Positions 11,488 to 22,762 of a DNA stretch of 64,000 nt are shown piece after piece; within the stretch, counting starts at the first letter, position 1, and every line of letters begins with the position of its first letter. The stretch covers positions 3,698,461 through 3,762,460 of the forward strand of contig CM034139.1 of assembly GCA_019914995.1 (NCBI GenBank). The letters are read 5' to 3'. The position numbers were made by a program, and so were the translations under genes. This DNA comes from Acanthochlamys bracteata. Lineage: Eukaryota; Streptophyta; Magnoliopsida; Pandanales; Velloziaceae. Under the pieces are notes generated by a model that was given only the letters and a program-made list of their open reading frames with translations, had not been told where the DNA came from and ran no database searches.

Positions 11488-12855
11488 GTGAGTCCCATTC
11501 TATTCTTGTGTTTGCAGTTCTTTCTAATATTAACTTTAGTGACTATCCGATTATGATTATTTAACTGGATGAGAATAAATTGCACTAGTATTAAAGGAGG
11601 ACTTGATCTTCTATAACCAGCAATGAATCCTATTAGATGGCATCACACAAAGAGAGCCGTCCATGAATGTTCGCTAAGGGGATTCAACTAATGTGTCTTT
11701 CAAGATTTTGGTGTCAAAAGTCCTGCATGTGAATTGATGCTGGTGAAATCCAGTCAATATGTAGAATCAGAACAATGATCTTCATATGAGGGATGATTAA
11801 ATTTTCTTTGTGCTGTTCAATGTTCAATGTTTCTTGTTAAAGTTCCTGCTGATTTCTCCTAATCCTGTAAGTTTGGGCATATCTCGTCAGATGGTATGAT
11901 ATTGCTCTTATATGTCATATAGATAGGTTAGAGACGTATGCTGCAAATTCGTTTCACAGGAATTATGTTATTTTTCCTCTCTATTGAAGAATAATTAATA
12001 TTCTTGCTTTTTGAGTATGCTGAAAGACAGATGCCTTATTATTTCCTTATGGTGGAAGTTGATAAGTATACATAGGCAATGGTCCTATGTTCACAACATT
12101 GGTGCTCATGCAGAGCCAAGAGAGACAGAAGGATGTCAAGCTCTATCTAGTGGTATGGGCATAGAAAGAAGGTAAGGAGAAAAGAGGATTTGTTTGGATG
12201 AATGTCAAGCTGAATGTTGTTCCCTGATGCTGCTGTCCTTATACCAGCTGTAGTAGCCAAGTTTTGGCTTATAAGACGTCAAGAAGATATTTGATTTTGT
12301 ATGTCATAGTTTCCTAGTACATAAATCTTGAGGTGTGCCTGACAAAAGTTTTGCAAGGATTCTATAAATTCTTATTTAGCATCTAGTTGCTTTGAGGCCC
12401 TGAATGGACTTGCTGAGATATTTTGATATACAATGTCTGCCATGTTTCTCCATGCATGTAGGATCCAATTAACAGAGCATGTATATGATTAAGGTACCTG
12501 CCTGATTACATGCAAAGGCATTGGCAATCTTCTTTGTTGTTTGGTGTGCATTTGATCATTTGGTATAATTTGATGACCTATCACAGAACCAAAATGCAGC
12601 AACAGGTTCTGCACAATTGAATAATCTATGTAGGGGTGTCCAGCTGTTTTGTGATGAGTGTTGCATTTTCACATTAAAAACAAACTTACAAACTATTGGC
12701 ATATACTAAAAGTTCTAGGTACAAGGATGTGCATTTTTGTACCTATTTAACATTGTCCTTTATGTTAAAAAGAACATGATCTAGCAATAGGAAAGGCAGC
12801 ATGGTTTGCGACTTTTAGTGCTCTAAATCATTTTTTAGTTTTTGACATGCAACGC
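11488..12855. other. Intron of the ribokinase pseudogene, nothing else seen
   Basis: AT-rich intron-like sequence between two recognisable exons, with no transposon ends or coding blocks that I could identify. Confidence 0.5.
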
Positions 12856-13233
12856 GTCAAACAGGTGCATTAACCTAGGGGATAAGAGATCTGCACTTTT
12901 CGTTCAAGGGAAGAAGCCACAAAGAGAATCAATTATCTCAGCTCCAAAAGTTCTCGATTTAACAGGAGTTGGTCATACTTATACCACTTCTTTTGCTGTG
13001 GAACTTGTTGAGGACAAACCAAAGAGGAGTGGTTGAGATTTGCTGGTATCTATATACTTCATTATTTGAATTTCAGGCATACCTCTTTGCTAACTGGACA
13101 TTAATAGTTTGTATTTTACGTTGTTGATATTGATGCTGCAGCTGCAGCAGCATCTCTTTGTTTCAAGTTAAGAGGAATCACAAGCATGCCTAGACGGGAT
13201 GCTGTCGTGCAACTTCTTCCGTCTGTCTGCTAG

Positions 13234-14194
13234 TTTCTTTTGTTTTGCTCTGTAAATAATGGCAAATTTAAGCACATTGTTTCCATGACATATTTATGTA
13301 TCTGATTATATGTAGCGATAGTTCTGGTCTGATGTTTAAATTATGTTTTTGTGGGAGCAGTGCAAGCAATATCTGCAGGACTAAAGCATCATATTGGGAA
13401 GTGTTCTTTGTAGATATGATGTGAAATCTTGCGATTTAAGAAAAGAACAGTGAGGAACTGGCAAATAAAGCTCAATTGAAGTAGAATACAGCTGTGCCCA
13501 GTAGCTGTTGTCATATGTCACTTCCGTAACTTTCAGGAGAGCTAGAATGGGGAACTTATATATCTATGCCAAACAAATACTTCAAGGACACTAATCTAGA
13601 TGTTGTACAGTTTTGAGGATATGGAGGTATGCTTTTTGTGTTTCACACGAGTCCTAATTGTTTCTGTAAGTGGGGCTGTAACACTTTTCGTTTCTACATA
13701 AATTTATATAAAGATATCGCCTTTCGTGCTGCTGGAATTATTACCTATTTTGGGTAAAGTTGCTTTTTCGCCCTTCAGGTGACGGTGCAATGCTTGTGTC
13801 ATCAGTCAGAAGCCTGCATGGATATAAATATTGCATAAATGCATCAAGAAAAAAATAAGATAGAATGATGAAAATGGCTGAAGTCTCTTTTTTTTTTTTT
13901 TTTGGTCGTAGAAATGATAATGTGCTACATAAACCATGAAAGGTTCATTTGCTAATCAGGTAACTTGTTTCCAGCCATAGAACAGCACACTGGCAGCAAT
14001 AAAACAAGGATGAAAAATTTTGACGACTTGTACAGAGAGCAAAAGGGTTTATGTATACCATGCTATGCTTGCATAAATCTCTATATATTAGCCATAACTA
14101 CTTTGAGAGTTCATTCAGCAACGAGTCCCTACTTCATTTCAGATTTTCATTTATAAAATCTCTTGAACATGCTTAACATCAGATCTTGCGTACT
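13234..14194. other. Short interval between two pseudogenes, no gene seen
   Basis: Downstream of the ribokinase remnant and downstream of the oppositely oriented P450 remnant, so it holds the 3' sides of both. No coding block is recognisable. A poly-T run lies near 13890. Confidence 0.45.
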
Positions 14195-17011
14195 TGATGC
14201 AAGCACCGTGCTGTGGTCGAAGTGTTATAACTGCATGTGGAGCATGAACATAGGCTGGAGATAGCTCAAAATGAACTTCTGTTAGTTATGTAGGATCATG
14301 CTCAAACACCATCTTAGCTTCAACCAATGCAAACTTCTGGCCGACGCAAATCCTAGGACCCCATTCGAAGGGAAAGAAGCTCACTGGATTCTTGGTTGCA
14401 TCTGAAACTCCTTCAGCAAATCTCTGTGGTTTGAACTCCAATGCGTCTTCACCCCCGAGTTCTAGGCTGTGATTGAATGTATTTGATAGATAGTGAGAGC
14501 AAGACCCCTGCAGGGTAAGACTCCTGCAGGAGTAAGTTAATCCTCTGAGTTCCATTTCTTTATACGTCTTGCGGGGCAGCACCCCGTTGGTGGATACAGC
14601 CTAATTAAGCACTTCGTACAGAACATGTAAAGAACTTCAAAAAATGTGTAGAGACTTTTGTGTCATGGGGCAATGCTTTTCACCGATTCTAGAGCTCTGA
14701 TAAAAAAAAAACAGTTTAGGCGGAAGTAATAGGAAGTTATAATTCTTTGAGGAGAGAAGCAATGGTAGAGTTAGATATCCTCACTATTTTCAAGCGGTTT
14801 AGTCCATCTCAATCAGGTTTCTTTTATCCCAAACACTTACACTTCCTCTCTTGCGCGACTCTGCTGCATGTATGCATGCCTAAAACCACTTTTCTCATAC
14901 CCAGCAAAGTAGAAAAGTTTCCACTCTTCTACCACATCATTGGTAGTCATGCAGGAACTTGCATTACCTGCTTCAGTCTTATGATTCAGATTACTACCTC
15001 CAGAACTTGCATTACCTTCTTTCGCAGTAATGACCCAACCTCGCGGTTAATCTCCTTTCTTCTAAAATTACTCGGTGTAGGAAGAAACCTGCAAAAGCTT
15101 TATTATTGGACTTTCAGAAGACATCTTGATTCTCCACATGACAGGATTCATATGAAAAATTATTAATTTGGATATTAGCCACAATTACATATGAATCAGT
15201 CCAATAAGATTTATGCAAAAAAAGTAAGCCGAGATCATACTGTAACCCCACTGGAATATAAGAGTGTGGAAAACGTTTGTGCAGCATGAACTGCTTGTTC
15301 TCTTTGGAGACGAAATGTTCGCCTCCCATCTACAAAAGCGCAACCAAAGACTGTCCTTGATTTCACATCTGCCATCGAGTCCTGTACTTCAGGTCAAATG
15401 GCTAACTCAAATGAACCTCAGTACCAACAGACGTCTCGCACCTGCTTATCATTTCATTGCAGCATATAAAAAATGCAGGTGTCATTCGCTGCAAGTAAGA
15501 AACACACATTTCATTCATAAAACACAAAAAAAGTGCAACTCATTAGGTTGTTAGCAAACAAATGTTGCAAAAGCATACCTTTCCAATTGGAATCCAAAAG
15601 AACTTGGCAACGGGCAAAGACGGCTTGCTTCGCTCCACGAATGAAAGCAATCAGAATACAGACAACTTCCTAATCTGGAAAGCTGGATTAATGATCCTTC
15701 TGTGTTTGGCCCAATTTTCGCCAGAATAATCTGAAAAACCTGCAGCTAAAACTCTCGCAAGAGGAGTCAGTCTAGGTTTTTCAAAACATGTCCAAACTTG
15801 TCTGATAGATCTCTTTGACAAACTCCGGCTCCATAATGGCTACTCTAGGAATGCAACCAAACAATGATATAGCTAGGCTGCTTGCCTGAAAATTCATTGC
15901 GACTTAGACGATCATGTTAGCAAAAACTTTTGAAAGTACATGCTGTATGACATTTGTTCTGATTGAATACTGATCTTAACAGTAGCTCATCCTTCTGCAT
16001 GCATCCAGTTTTATATAAGCAAGCAAGTCACTTCTGATATTTCATAGTCAGTATCATCGTGTTAGTGTATTTCACATAATTAGCATCCAACTCAATCTAA
16101 CAATATCATCGCATATATTAAAGTGGGTTTAGTCCCATGGCATTTTCTCGATCCATTTATATGAATTCGAGCAATTTTTTTATTTTTGCAATAAAGTTTT
16201 GGGTTGGAGAACCAAACTTTTAATATGACCTATGATCGACAATGCATTAACAATATTAGCTCCAAACCGAAACAACTCCCTATAATCTATAATGAAAGAA
16301 GTAACCCCTCAAAACTTTCTTTCTCAAAGTTATTTATGAAAAGAGTAAACCTATAGTGCACTCACTAAATAGTTTTTAGATAATATATCTAGTTCAACTT
16401 TAGAGAACACCTGATTCAATTTTTGAGTATGACATCTTTATGTATACCCTAAGTTGAAACAACCTACCCTAAATTTGAATTAGTGTTGAACCACTAAGCC
16501 TTGCCTAGGGATGTAAGCTAGCCAAATCCTTACGAAAATTAATCATCCCCAGTAATCAATCAGTTGCAATTATGTAATCTGAACTCTATATAAAATCACT
16601 AGAAAGATGCATCAATATAAGTACAGAGTAAGTCAACTTCATGCAATAAGAGTCTTTCTTTTAAATATTCAAACAAACAAATGAATAGATGAATCATGAC
16701 ACCAAAAAAACTTACAACTAATAAAAGAAAAGTTTGCAGATGAAGCAGAGATGCGAAGAAGAAGCTCTCACCGTAGTGTTTGATGAGATTGTAGAAGAAA
16801 GGAGAAACTCTTGGACCGATATCATTGGGAAAGGCCCAATGGGATTATACCTTGCTTCTTTGAACAACCCGACAGCTTCGGTTAGATCACCGTTGAAAGG
16901 CCGGCATTTGGTGCCTTGAAAACCTTCGGCCTGCAGAACACTGCCTAACCGCCGTGGCCGGAACTACCACCGGGCAGTCATTTTCCATGACATCAAGAAC
17001 AGTAGTGTCAT
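14195..17011 (-). pseudogene. Cytochrome P450 pseudogene, CYP72 clan
   Basis: CYP72-clan enzymes are ER-anchored monooxygenases acting on terpenoids, hormones and related compounds. All main exons can be followed on the minus strand: exon 1 (start 17011; MTLLFLMSW anchor, FRPRRL, GDLTEAVGLFKEARYNPIG); exon 2 about 15870-15660 (PRVAIMEPEFVKEIYQTS, then WAKHRRIINPAFQIRKLS); exon 3 about 15500-15243 (CCNEMIS, GRRTFRLQREQA); exon 4 from about 15085 (FLPTPSNFRRKEINREV); the I-helix block about 14935-14780 (LFYFAG, RAREEV); and the last exon about 14610-14195 (PRKTYKEMELRGLTY, EFKPQRFAEG, heme loop FEWGPRICVGQKFAL, FELSPAYVHAPHAVITL). Breaks include a stop in exon 1 where the family has Trp, frameshifts in exons 1, 2 and 3, loss of the I-helix AG(Q/x)(E/D)TT pattern, and a stop after the heme exon Pro-Thr. 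No gap was found that would suggest retroposition; introns are present. Confidence 0.88.
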
Positions 17012-17039
17012 CGCAAAGCCCACCACAGCCCATTTAAGG

Positions 17040-18312
17040 GTTGCTCTGGGTTGTTTAGCTCCACGGAAGAAAGGAGCAGAGAAGAAATAAAAGGAAGAGA
17101 AGTAGAGTGCGGAATTTGGAACATACAAGAAAGTTGTATGTGTATGACAACTTGGATTTATTTACTATTTCATAGTAACTAAGTGAGTCAAAATAATTTT
17201 ATATCAACATTTATTTAATATTTTAAAATATTTATATTTATAAATTTGTTTTTCAAATAATAATTTATTTCTTTAACTTACCTTTTAAAAATTTACTTAT
17301 TTAAAAATACACGCTCTTTGTCATGATTAAAAGATAGATTTTCGTTTTTGCGTGATAGGGCTGCCATTACGAGTTTTGCATGATTAGAACAAGTGTGCAG
17401 ATTAGCAATACATATATAAATCGCAAGACAAAATGCTTCTTATAAACAGAGTACGAGAAATTACAAAAAATTTATTCTTTTTTTCTCAAAAGCTATTATT
17501 AGGGAACCAAGAATTGAAGCATGAAATAAATAACTTATGTATTATTATTGCGATTGTGCTTTTTATTCTTAGAGCACCCTGATGAGCGATCTAGGAGTTG
17601 ATTCAAAGAAAACTCTTCATAAGGCTCCACTGGAAAAACATCATCCTTCATATAACAGAGTTCCTTAAAATGCATCAACTAGAGATTCTATAAGCATCAG
17701 GTTCCCGATTCTACCATGAAACAAAAGCCCTGATTCTTTGAATATGAAAAAGATAGTAGCAACTTACTACTGATGATTACCAGGTTGTCACGGGTAGCCC
17801 TTTGGTAGTTCCTCTAAGAGCATTTATAGTAATTGCGCCTTGAAGATTAAGATATGAAACCGTAGAGAATCTCAAAAACAAAGCTTCCTCTCCCTTTTTC
17901 CCACTCCTCAAAGCAATCTAACAATTATATACTTCAATTTTGCCGGCAGATTTTCAGGACTATTTTGGAAATGCTTGTGAAAAGAGATTTTCTAAAATAA
18001 AAGATACTATTGTCCTATTTCGATCAATAAATTATACTAGTTTGATTTCAAATAATAAAAAAATTTTATTACGTAAAATTTTTTATAATTTTTAAAATTT
18101 TAAATTTAAATTATTAAATTTTTTTATTAAAAAATGTAAAATAAAAAAATTAATAAATTATTTATTTAGAATTTAAAGCCAAGTAATATAGTCATTAATT
18201 GTTAGTGATGAAATTAATATAGTCATTAATTCATAATTACAGCATAGTAACGAGTAATAAAATATGTTCTACCGATAGTTTTACACCGTGGAGGAAATTT
18301 TAAAGCCACAGC
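17040..18312. other. Intergenic, no firm gene
   Basis: AT-rich. A short minus-strand open stretch at 17535-17651 has codon-like text (VEPYEEFSLNQLLD) but no exon context that I can support. The rest shows nothing. Confidence 0.4.
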
Positions 18313-18320
18313 CTTACAAC

Positions 18321-18887
18321 CATAGTTGTAAAACCCAACCCGATATATGACCAAAAAAATTACCTGATCACCGAATAATCGAACGGGTCAAATTAAATTT
18401 ATTAAATAAATATTAATATATAAATACATATAAATATATTATATAGTATATTTTATAGCAACTATTAAAAATATAAAAAAATAATTATATACGAAAAATA
18501 TTGAATATATTTTTGAAATTACTACAGTACTTAAGATAATAATAAAAAAACTCTAACGTATAGTAAAATCTCTATACTTTATGCATTAAAAAGAACAAAT
18601 TATCTACACTATATATTTTATTTATTTATTACTTTCTAATAAAATATAAAAAATAAGAAAATAAATTAGTAATAGAAGAATACCCGATAAAATGCATATT
18701 TTAAAATATTAATAAAAATACTTTTTTATTTTAAATAAATAAATATATATATATTTTTTTTAAATATTAAAACCGGATCAATCGGGTCACCGAGTTGATC
18801 CGGGACTCGGTCGGGTCGACTCTAATCTTACCGGGTCGTCAGTTTTCGGTCCGATCCGGCCGGTCCGAGCCGAGTTTTAAAACTATG
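18321..18887. mobile_element. Non-autonomous hAT element (family A), 567 bp
   Basis: The left end CATAGTTGTAAAACCCAACC and the right end (reverse strand CATAGTTTTAAAACTCGG) are imperfect terminal inverted repeats, and the 8-bp target duplication CTTACAAC flanks them at 18313-18320 and 18888-18895. Subterminal regions are rich in CCGG and GGGTC words and the middle is AT-rich with no coding potential. An 8-bp duplication with these short ends indicates the hAT superfamily. Confidence 0.9.
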
Positions 18888-18895
18888 CTTACAAC

Positions 18896-19700
18896 ATCTA
18901 TAAACGCCTATCTATTTTACTTAAAAGTAATACTTTTAAAAATTTTATTTTTGAATAAGTTTGTATGTTAACCTTTATATTTTTTTTTCAAAAGTTTATT
19001 TTTTAATATTTTATTTTAATTCATAGTAAAACAATTTAGTTTTAATATATTTGAAACATAAATTTGTCCATAGTTTATCAAAAGGATTACCTTAATGCGA
19101 TTACGAACCCCTAAGCCTAAGGTTATATGCTCTACCAACTGAGCTAAAACAGCTCCATAATTAAACTCAAATTAAATAATATTTAATGTTTCGGCGAAAA
19201 AGCTAATCTCAGTTGCTAAAGGAGTCAAAGGAATGATTATGAGATGCAACTTTCCAAAATAAAAGTATTTCAAATTTTTAATAAATAAATTTTAATTTTT
19301 GTGACTTTAAAATATAATAAAAATTATATTTATATTAAGATTTATATAACTGTTTGGCATTATTATATTTACTTTCCATTCTAATATTTATTTTAACTTT
19401 CTTTATAATTTTTTTATAATATTTTAAAAAAATTAAAAAGATTGTATATCGTAATATTTTATTATTCTTATTATTATATTTTTAAATAAAAATAAAATTA
19501 TTTTAAAATTTTTTAAAATATCATTTATTTTATAAAAACTTTTTTTAAAATATTTTTATATATTCTATAATTTATATTTTTAAAATTTTAAAAATTAATG
19601 ATAATATATAAAAAATAATTAAAAATATGAGAGACTTGGAAACACTCAGCCAAACGTGACCCTAAACTTCATGTTATACGAGCTGCTCCTTTATATGAGC
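18896..19700. other. Intergenic AT-rich stretch
   Basis: Mainly A/T-only text apart from the tRNA-like remnant near 19.1 kb. No gene seen. Confidence 0.4.
19090..19156 (-). tRNA. tRNA-like remnant (probable pseudo-tRNA)
   Basis: The minus strand has a good A-box and D-arm (TTAGCTCAGTTGGTAGAGC) and a weak B-box/T-arm (GGGGTTCGTAATC). The anticodon stem does not pair properly, the variable loop is missing and the acceptor ends do not match. It could be a decayed tRNA or the head of a tRNA-derived SINE. Confidence 0.45.
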
Positions 19701-20505
19701 TCAAATGAATTTAATTATAAAACACAAATAATGATTGAAAAGACAGAAAATAGAGAACCAGAGACAGAGGTGTGTGATTAGTTAACCCAACCCTAGAGTT
19801 AACTTCTTTTACTCTTCTTTATTTTTGTGTTCTTCCCACTACCACTGGTGAAGAAACAGAACAACAAACAACAACAAACAGTAGACCAGCGAGTGCTTCC
19901 GCTTTTCTCTCTCCACCTTCTTTCCTTCCAAGAAATTTTGTTTTCTTGCCATTTTCAACCCTACGAAGCTTCTCTGAAAAATCAAAATTTCAAAAAAACA
20001 CTTTCTTTCTCTGTTAAAGTTGGTATTTTATCTGTTTGCTTACGTCGGAATTATTTCTCCGAGTACTCTTTCTTCACGATCAACAGGTAATATACTGTTT
20101 ATTGGTTACTGTTTTGTTTGGTAAGTCTTAGATTTTGTTTTTATTTTTTATTTCGATTCTTTTCGAGCTAAGTTAGCAGGTCTAGTTCTGGATCTGGCGG
20201 CTTTTTTCAGGATCTCAAACACGGAGGTTGCCTTTGGGGGTTTGAATTCTGTGGATATTGTAATCTTGTTTGAATGATAAAGTTGGGATTTTTCTTACTT
20301 TTCATAGATTACGGTCTCTATTTTTGCTAATTCCTGCACAGAAAGCTGCGTTGTTTTTAATAAGATGTAAAAATTCAGTGATAATTTTATTTTGGTTAGT
20401 TGAAAATTTGATTTTATCATATTGATTCTTATAAATCTTGCTTAATCAGTTTTTGTTTTGTACTTCAGAGCATTGAGATTGAAGAAGTAGAAGAAGAATA
20501 ACAGC

Positions 20506-20607
20506 ATGCCGTGGGCCCCTTCTTTCTCCAACTATTACAGCAGCAGCAAAAAGTGTTTGGTTGTGTTCTTCCGTGTCATTCTGTACTTCTCCTCTCCCCT
20601 TTTCTAA
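20506..20607 (+). CDS. Upstream ORF 1 in the bHLH leader, 33 codons
   Basis: ATG at 20506 opens MPWAPSFSNYYSSS and ends at TAA 20605-20607. It lies just after a likely splice acceptor, so it would be in the mature leader if that exon is used. I do not recognise the peptide as conserved. As an upstream start it could lower the number of ribosomes reaching the main ORF. Confidence 0.35.
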   Translation: MPWAPSFSNYYSSSKKCLVVFFRVILYFSSPLF

Positions 20608-20827
20608 TTTCTTGAAATTTAGAAATTCTTGGAAGTTAAGCGCTCTACATGTTTCAGTTTTGAGGAAAAAAAGTTTATCTTGGTACTCATAATCTTTTTT
20701 GGGTAATCTGTTTGATGGGTTTTATGAACAGGTGAGTTGAGTTGGCTAGCAAGCGGTAAGAGGGAGTTGTTCTCTCTGTTTTCGAGTTCATTTGGGGGGG
20801 ATTTAAATTGGTTTTTAAAACGTGAGG

Positions 20828-21724
20828 ATGTACATTGCTCTCAACCTGGAGAGATATAGAACTGTGGAGCAAGCTGGGAAGATCATAATGAATGTTAGAA
20901 TCATCGCATACTACCAGTTGATGCAAGTTTGTCAGGTAAATTTCTCAAAAATAAACGCTATGCTTCTTGTCTTTGGTTTTATGTAAATTTATTTTTAGTT
21001 AATTGCAGCTAAATAGCATGTTAGATTCCTTACTTTTTTGTTTTAGTGAGCGAGTATTGTTGGAGGATAATGCTTCTGATCCTGCTGATAGATGAACTTT
21101 TTTCATGTGCTACTGTTAAAATCAAGCTTCCTGGCTATCTTTTATGTATCAATTATTTTTCAGTTTTATGATTTAGCTGGTGGTGCTTTCTTACCATGTC
21201 TGAATTGAGATAGCTTAATAGATTCCTAGCTATTGAATCCTTGTCACTGTATCCTTAAAAGGTTGATGTCAATATTCTGCTGATTATGCATTTTCAATTT
21301 GAATGGCTTCTCTTATTGGATGCTTTTATTCTTAGTGATGTTTTCCCCTCTTCTAATGATTTAAGGATGTCTGTGCTATTTGTTGTGAGACAATATAGTA
21401 CATACCAGAGCTTTCTGTTTTAGCTGATGGATGGTTATATAAAGAATAAAATTGACGAACCTTTATGTTTCTAGTAAATTTTCTGTAAATCTTCTCTTGA
21501 GAATTGATTGTGTTTTCCAGGTTGCAGGCTGTTGAAGGTTCTTTCTTGGTTGAGGATTTTATTTTTCCTACATAGTTATTGCATCTTTTAATAGTTTTTC
21601 CTCCTGATTTTTCTTTCAATGTCTCGTTTGTGTTTCTTAATTCCTTGTGTTACTAAGTTATTGGCATCCTGCTGTTGATTGACAGGCTGAGTACTTCCGC
21701 CAGTTGCTTAAGCCTGTTACGTAG
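20828..21724 (+). CDS. Conserved upstream ORF of SAC51-type bHLH mRNA (spliced, 48 codons)
   Basis: ATG at 20828 reads MYIALNLERYRTVEQAGK, then IIMNVRIIAYYQLMQVCQ, up to a donor GTAAAT after 20935. The frame resumes exactly at an acceptor (GACAG, exon from 21686) with AEYFRQLLKPVT and stop TAG at 21722-21724: 36 plus 12 codons. In Arabidopsis, the conserved upstream peptide of SAC51 and its relatives represses translation of the main ORF, and thermospermine relieves this, which links the gene to xylem development. The family hallmarks visible here are EQAGKIIMNVR, AYYQ and the AEYFRQLLKPVT tail. The regulatory role is inferred from that homology. Confidence 0.92.
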
Positions 21725-22009
21725 TTTGCATGTTTACAAAGCAGCACCATTCGTACGTGTCTTCGCAGTGTTGGTCCAATTATAAGCAAATTCTTATTAT
21801 ATGATAAAGATGGAATTTGGAGAATGGCCAGTGTAGGATAAGAGCAAATCCTTACCAGGTGGCAAGTTTTTGTTGCATTTGGTCAACTTACAGGATCAAG
21901 TTCACAGCAAGTTTATTCAACTTGTGAGATTAAAGCCCTTGTGGTGAAAGAAAGCAAACCGTACGTGCACAGGTTTGCTCGCATAGCATTGATCCTGCAC
22001 TGAGGACAC

Positions 22010-22762
22010 ATGCAGAGTAACTCGAGATACTTCACTGGTTACGGTTACACCCATGATGGGCATGATCCCCTTTTGGGTGGCCATGGTGCATACAGCAACC
22101 CAATTGCTCCTCCCTTGCCAGATGCTTTACAAGGTAGGAACCACGAGTTGCCTAGGCAACTGGCTGGGATAGAGTTTCAACCCACTGAAATCTGCCCCAA
22201 GAACTTCATAATCTTTGACCAGACCGAGAAGAAAAGCCGGGTTATGTACCATCCAACATGGGCCCACAATTTTGGTTCCCCTGGTTTTGATGTCCATGCA
22301 ACCCAAGTTCAAGATGGGTTTCATGGTTTTACTTCGTACAATGATAACCACGACGATTCTTCCACACCTCTTCAAGAGGACACTGAGGACATTGATGCAT
22401 TACTTAGTTCAGGAGATGAAGAAGGAAATGATGACGATGAAGAAGAAGAAGAAGAAGAGGATGATGATGTAGTCAGCACAGGACGTACGCCAGGCAGTTT
22501 GGCCCGCAACTCCTCCATCTCTTCATGTTCGACAGAGAGGTGCAAATATCGAAACTCTTCCGCAGCGAAATCATATTCCAGCACAGCTGGCAGCAGTGAA
22601 AGGAAGAAGGCCAGAATGAGAAAGATGGTTAGAGCTCTCAGAGGGATAATTCCTGGTAGTGATCAGATGGACACCTCTGCAGTGATAGATGAAGCTGTTA
22701 AATACCTGAAATCCCTCAAGGTGGAAGTAAAGAAGCTCGGGGTCGAGAATCTTGAGGATTGA
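22010..22762 (+). CDS. Atypical bHLH transcription factor, SAC51/bHLH143-145 type
   Basis: Main ORF of 250 residues, intact. The family block CPKNFIIFDQTEKKSRVMYH is at about 62-81, an acidic run (mostly Glu/Asp) at about 135-153, a Ser-rich linker at 165-197, and the HLH at about 198-244 with MRKMVRALRGIIPGSDQMDT and AVKYLKSLKVEVKKLG. The basic region lacks the usual His-Glu-Arg DNA-contact set, so E-box binding in the normal way is doubtful; such proteins act through dimers. Arabidopsis SAC51 suppresses the acl5 (thermospermine-deficient) dwarf. The start follows the conserved spliced upstream ORF, and the family motif order begins soon after it. Nuclear action is inferred. Confidence 0.92.
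   Translation: MQSNSRYFTGYGYTHDGHDPLLGGHGAYSNPIAPPLPDALQGRNHELPRQLAGIEFQPTEICPKNFIIFDQTEKKSRVMYHPTWAHNFGSPGFDVHATQVQDGFHGFTSYNDNHDDSSTPLQEDTEDIDALLSSGDEEGNDDDEEEEEEEDDDVVSTGRTPGSLARNSSISSCSTERCKYRNSSAAKSYSSTAGSSERKKARMRKMVRALRGIIPGSDQMDTSAVIDEAVKYLKSLKVEVKKLGVENLED

Larger units (their letters stand above)
4992..13233 (+). pseudogene. Ribokinase (PfkB family) pseudogene, split by a Copia element
   Basis: Plant ribokinases phosphorylate D-ribose, usually in plastids. Five blocks match the family in order: GNADLFLELDRLP (4992 on); AFVGQIGGGVNGSLIGHALD and VPTGNAVVVLQP (about 5118-5275); an NAGVVFFQMEILDCVN block ending at a donor GTGAGT (exon end 5411); exon 11302-11487 (DLLNVVDILSPNEI, TETFYHIAQAVLK) bounded by AG and GTGAGT; exon about 12856-13045 (SALFVQGKKP, IISAPKVLDLTG); and last exon 13142-13233 (AAAASLCFKLRG, stop TAG). 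Damage is heavy: in-frame stops near 5270 and 11413, frameshifts near 5345, 12868 and 13025, a probable lost acceptor before 12856, and the hallmark GAGD replaced by GVGH, which removes the catalytic Asp. A Copia retrotransposon sits in the intron between 5411 and 11302. The first ~20 codons of the family are not visible. Confidence 0.88.
19750..22009 (+). other. Leader region of the SAC51-type bHLH gene
   Basis: A long 5' untranslated region with introns lies before the main start at 22010. CT-rich leader text begins around 19780, with a likely donor after CAACAG at 20086, a likely acceptor near 20468, a 33-codon upstream ORF, and the conserved upstream ORF split by an intron (donor after 20935, acceptor before 21686). 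Exact transcript ends cannot be set without RNA data. Such long leaders with several upstream starts are usual in this gene family. Confidence 0.65.

Noticed and set aside
17535-17651. 38-codon minus-strand ORF with VEPYEEFSLNQLLD, faintly like the N-terminal part of some plant transcription factors
   Set aside because: Too short, no flanking exon or family domain could be found.
19090-19156. Functional tRNA gene
   Set aside because: A-box and D-arm are good, but the anticodon and acceptor stems do not pair, so it is listed only as a remnant.
22127-22584. Poly-Ser and Lys-rich frames overlapping the bHLH gene
   Set aside because: Shadows of the acidic repeat in the main ORF.
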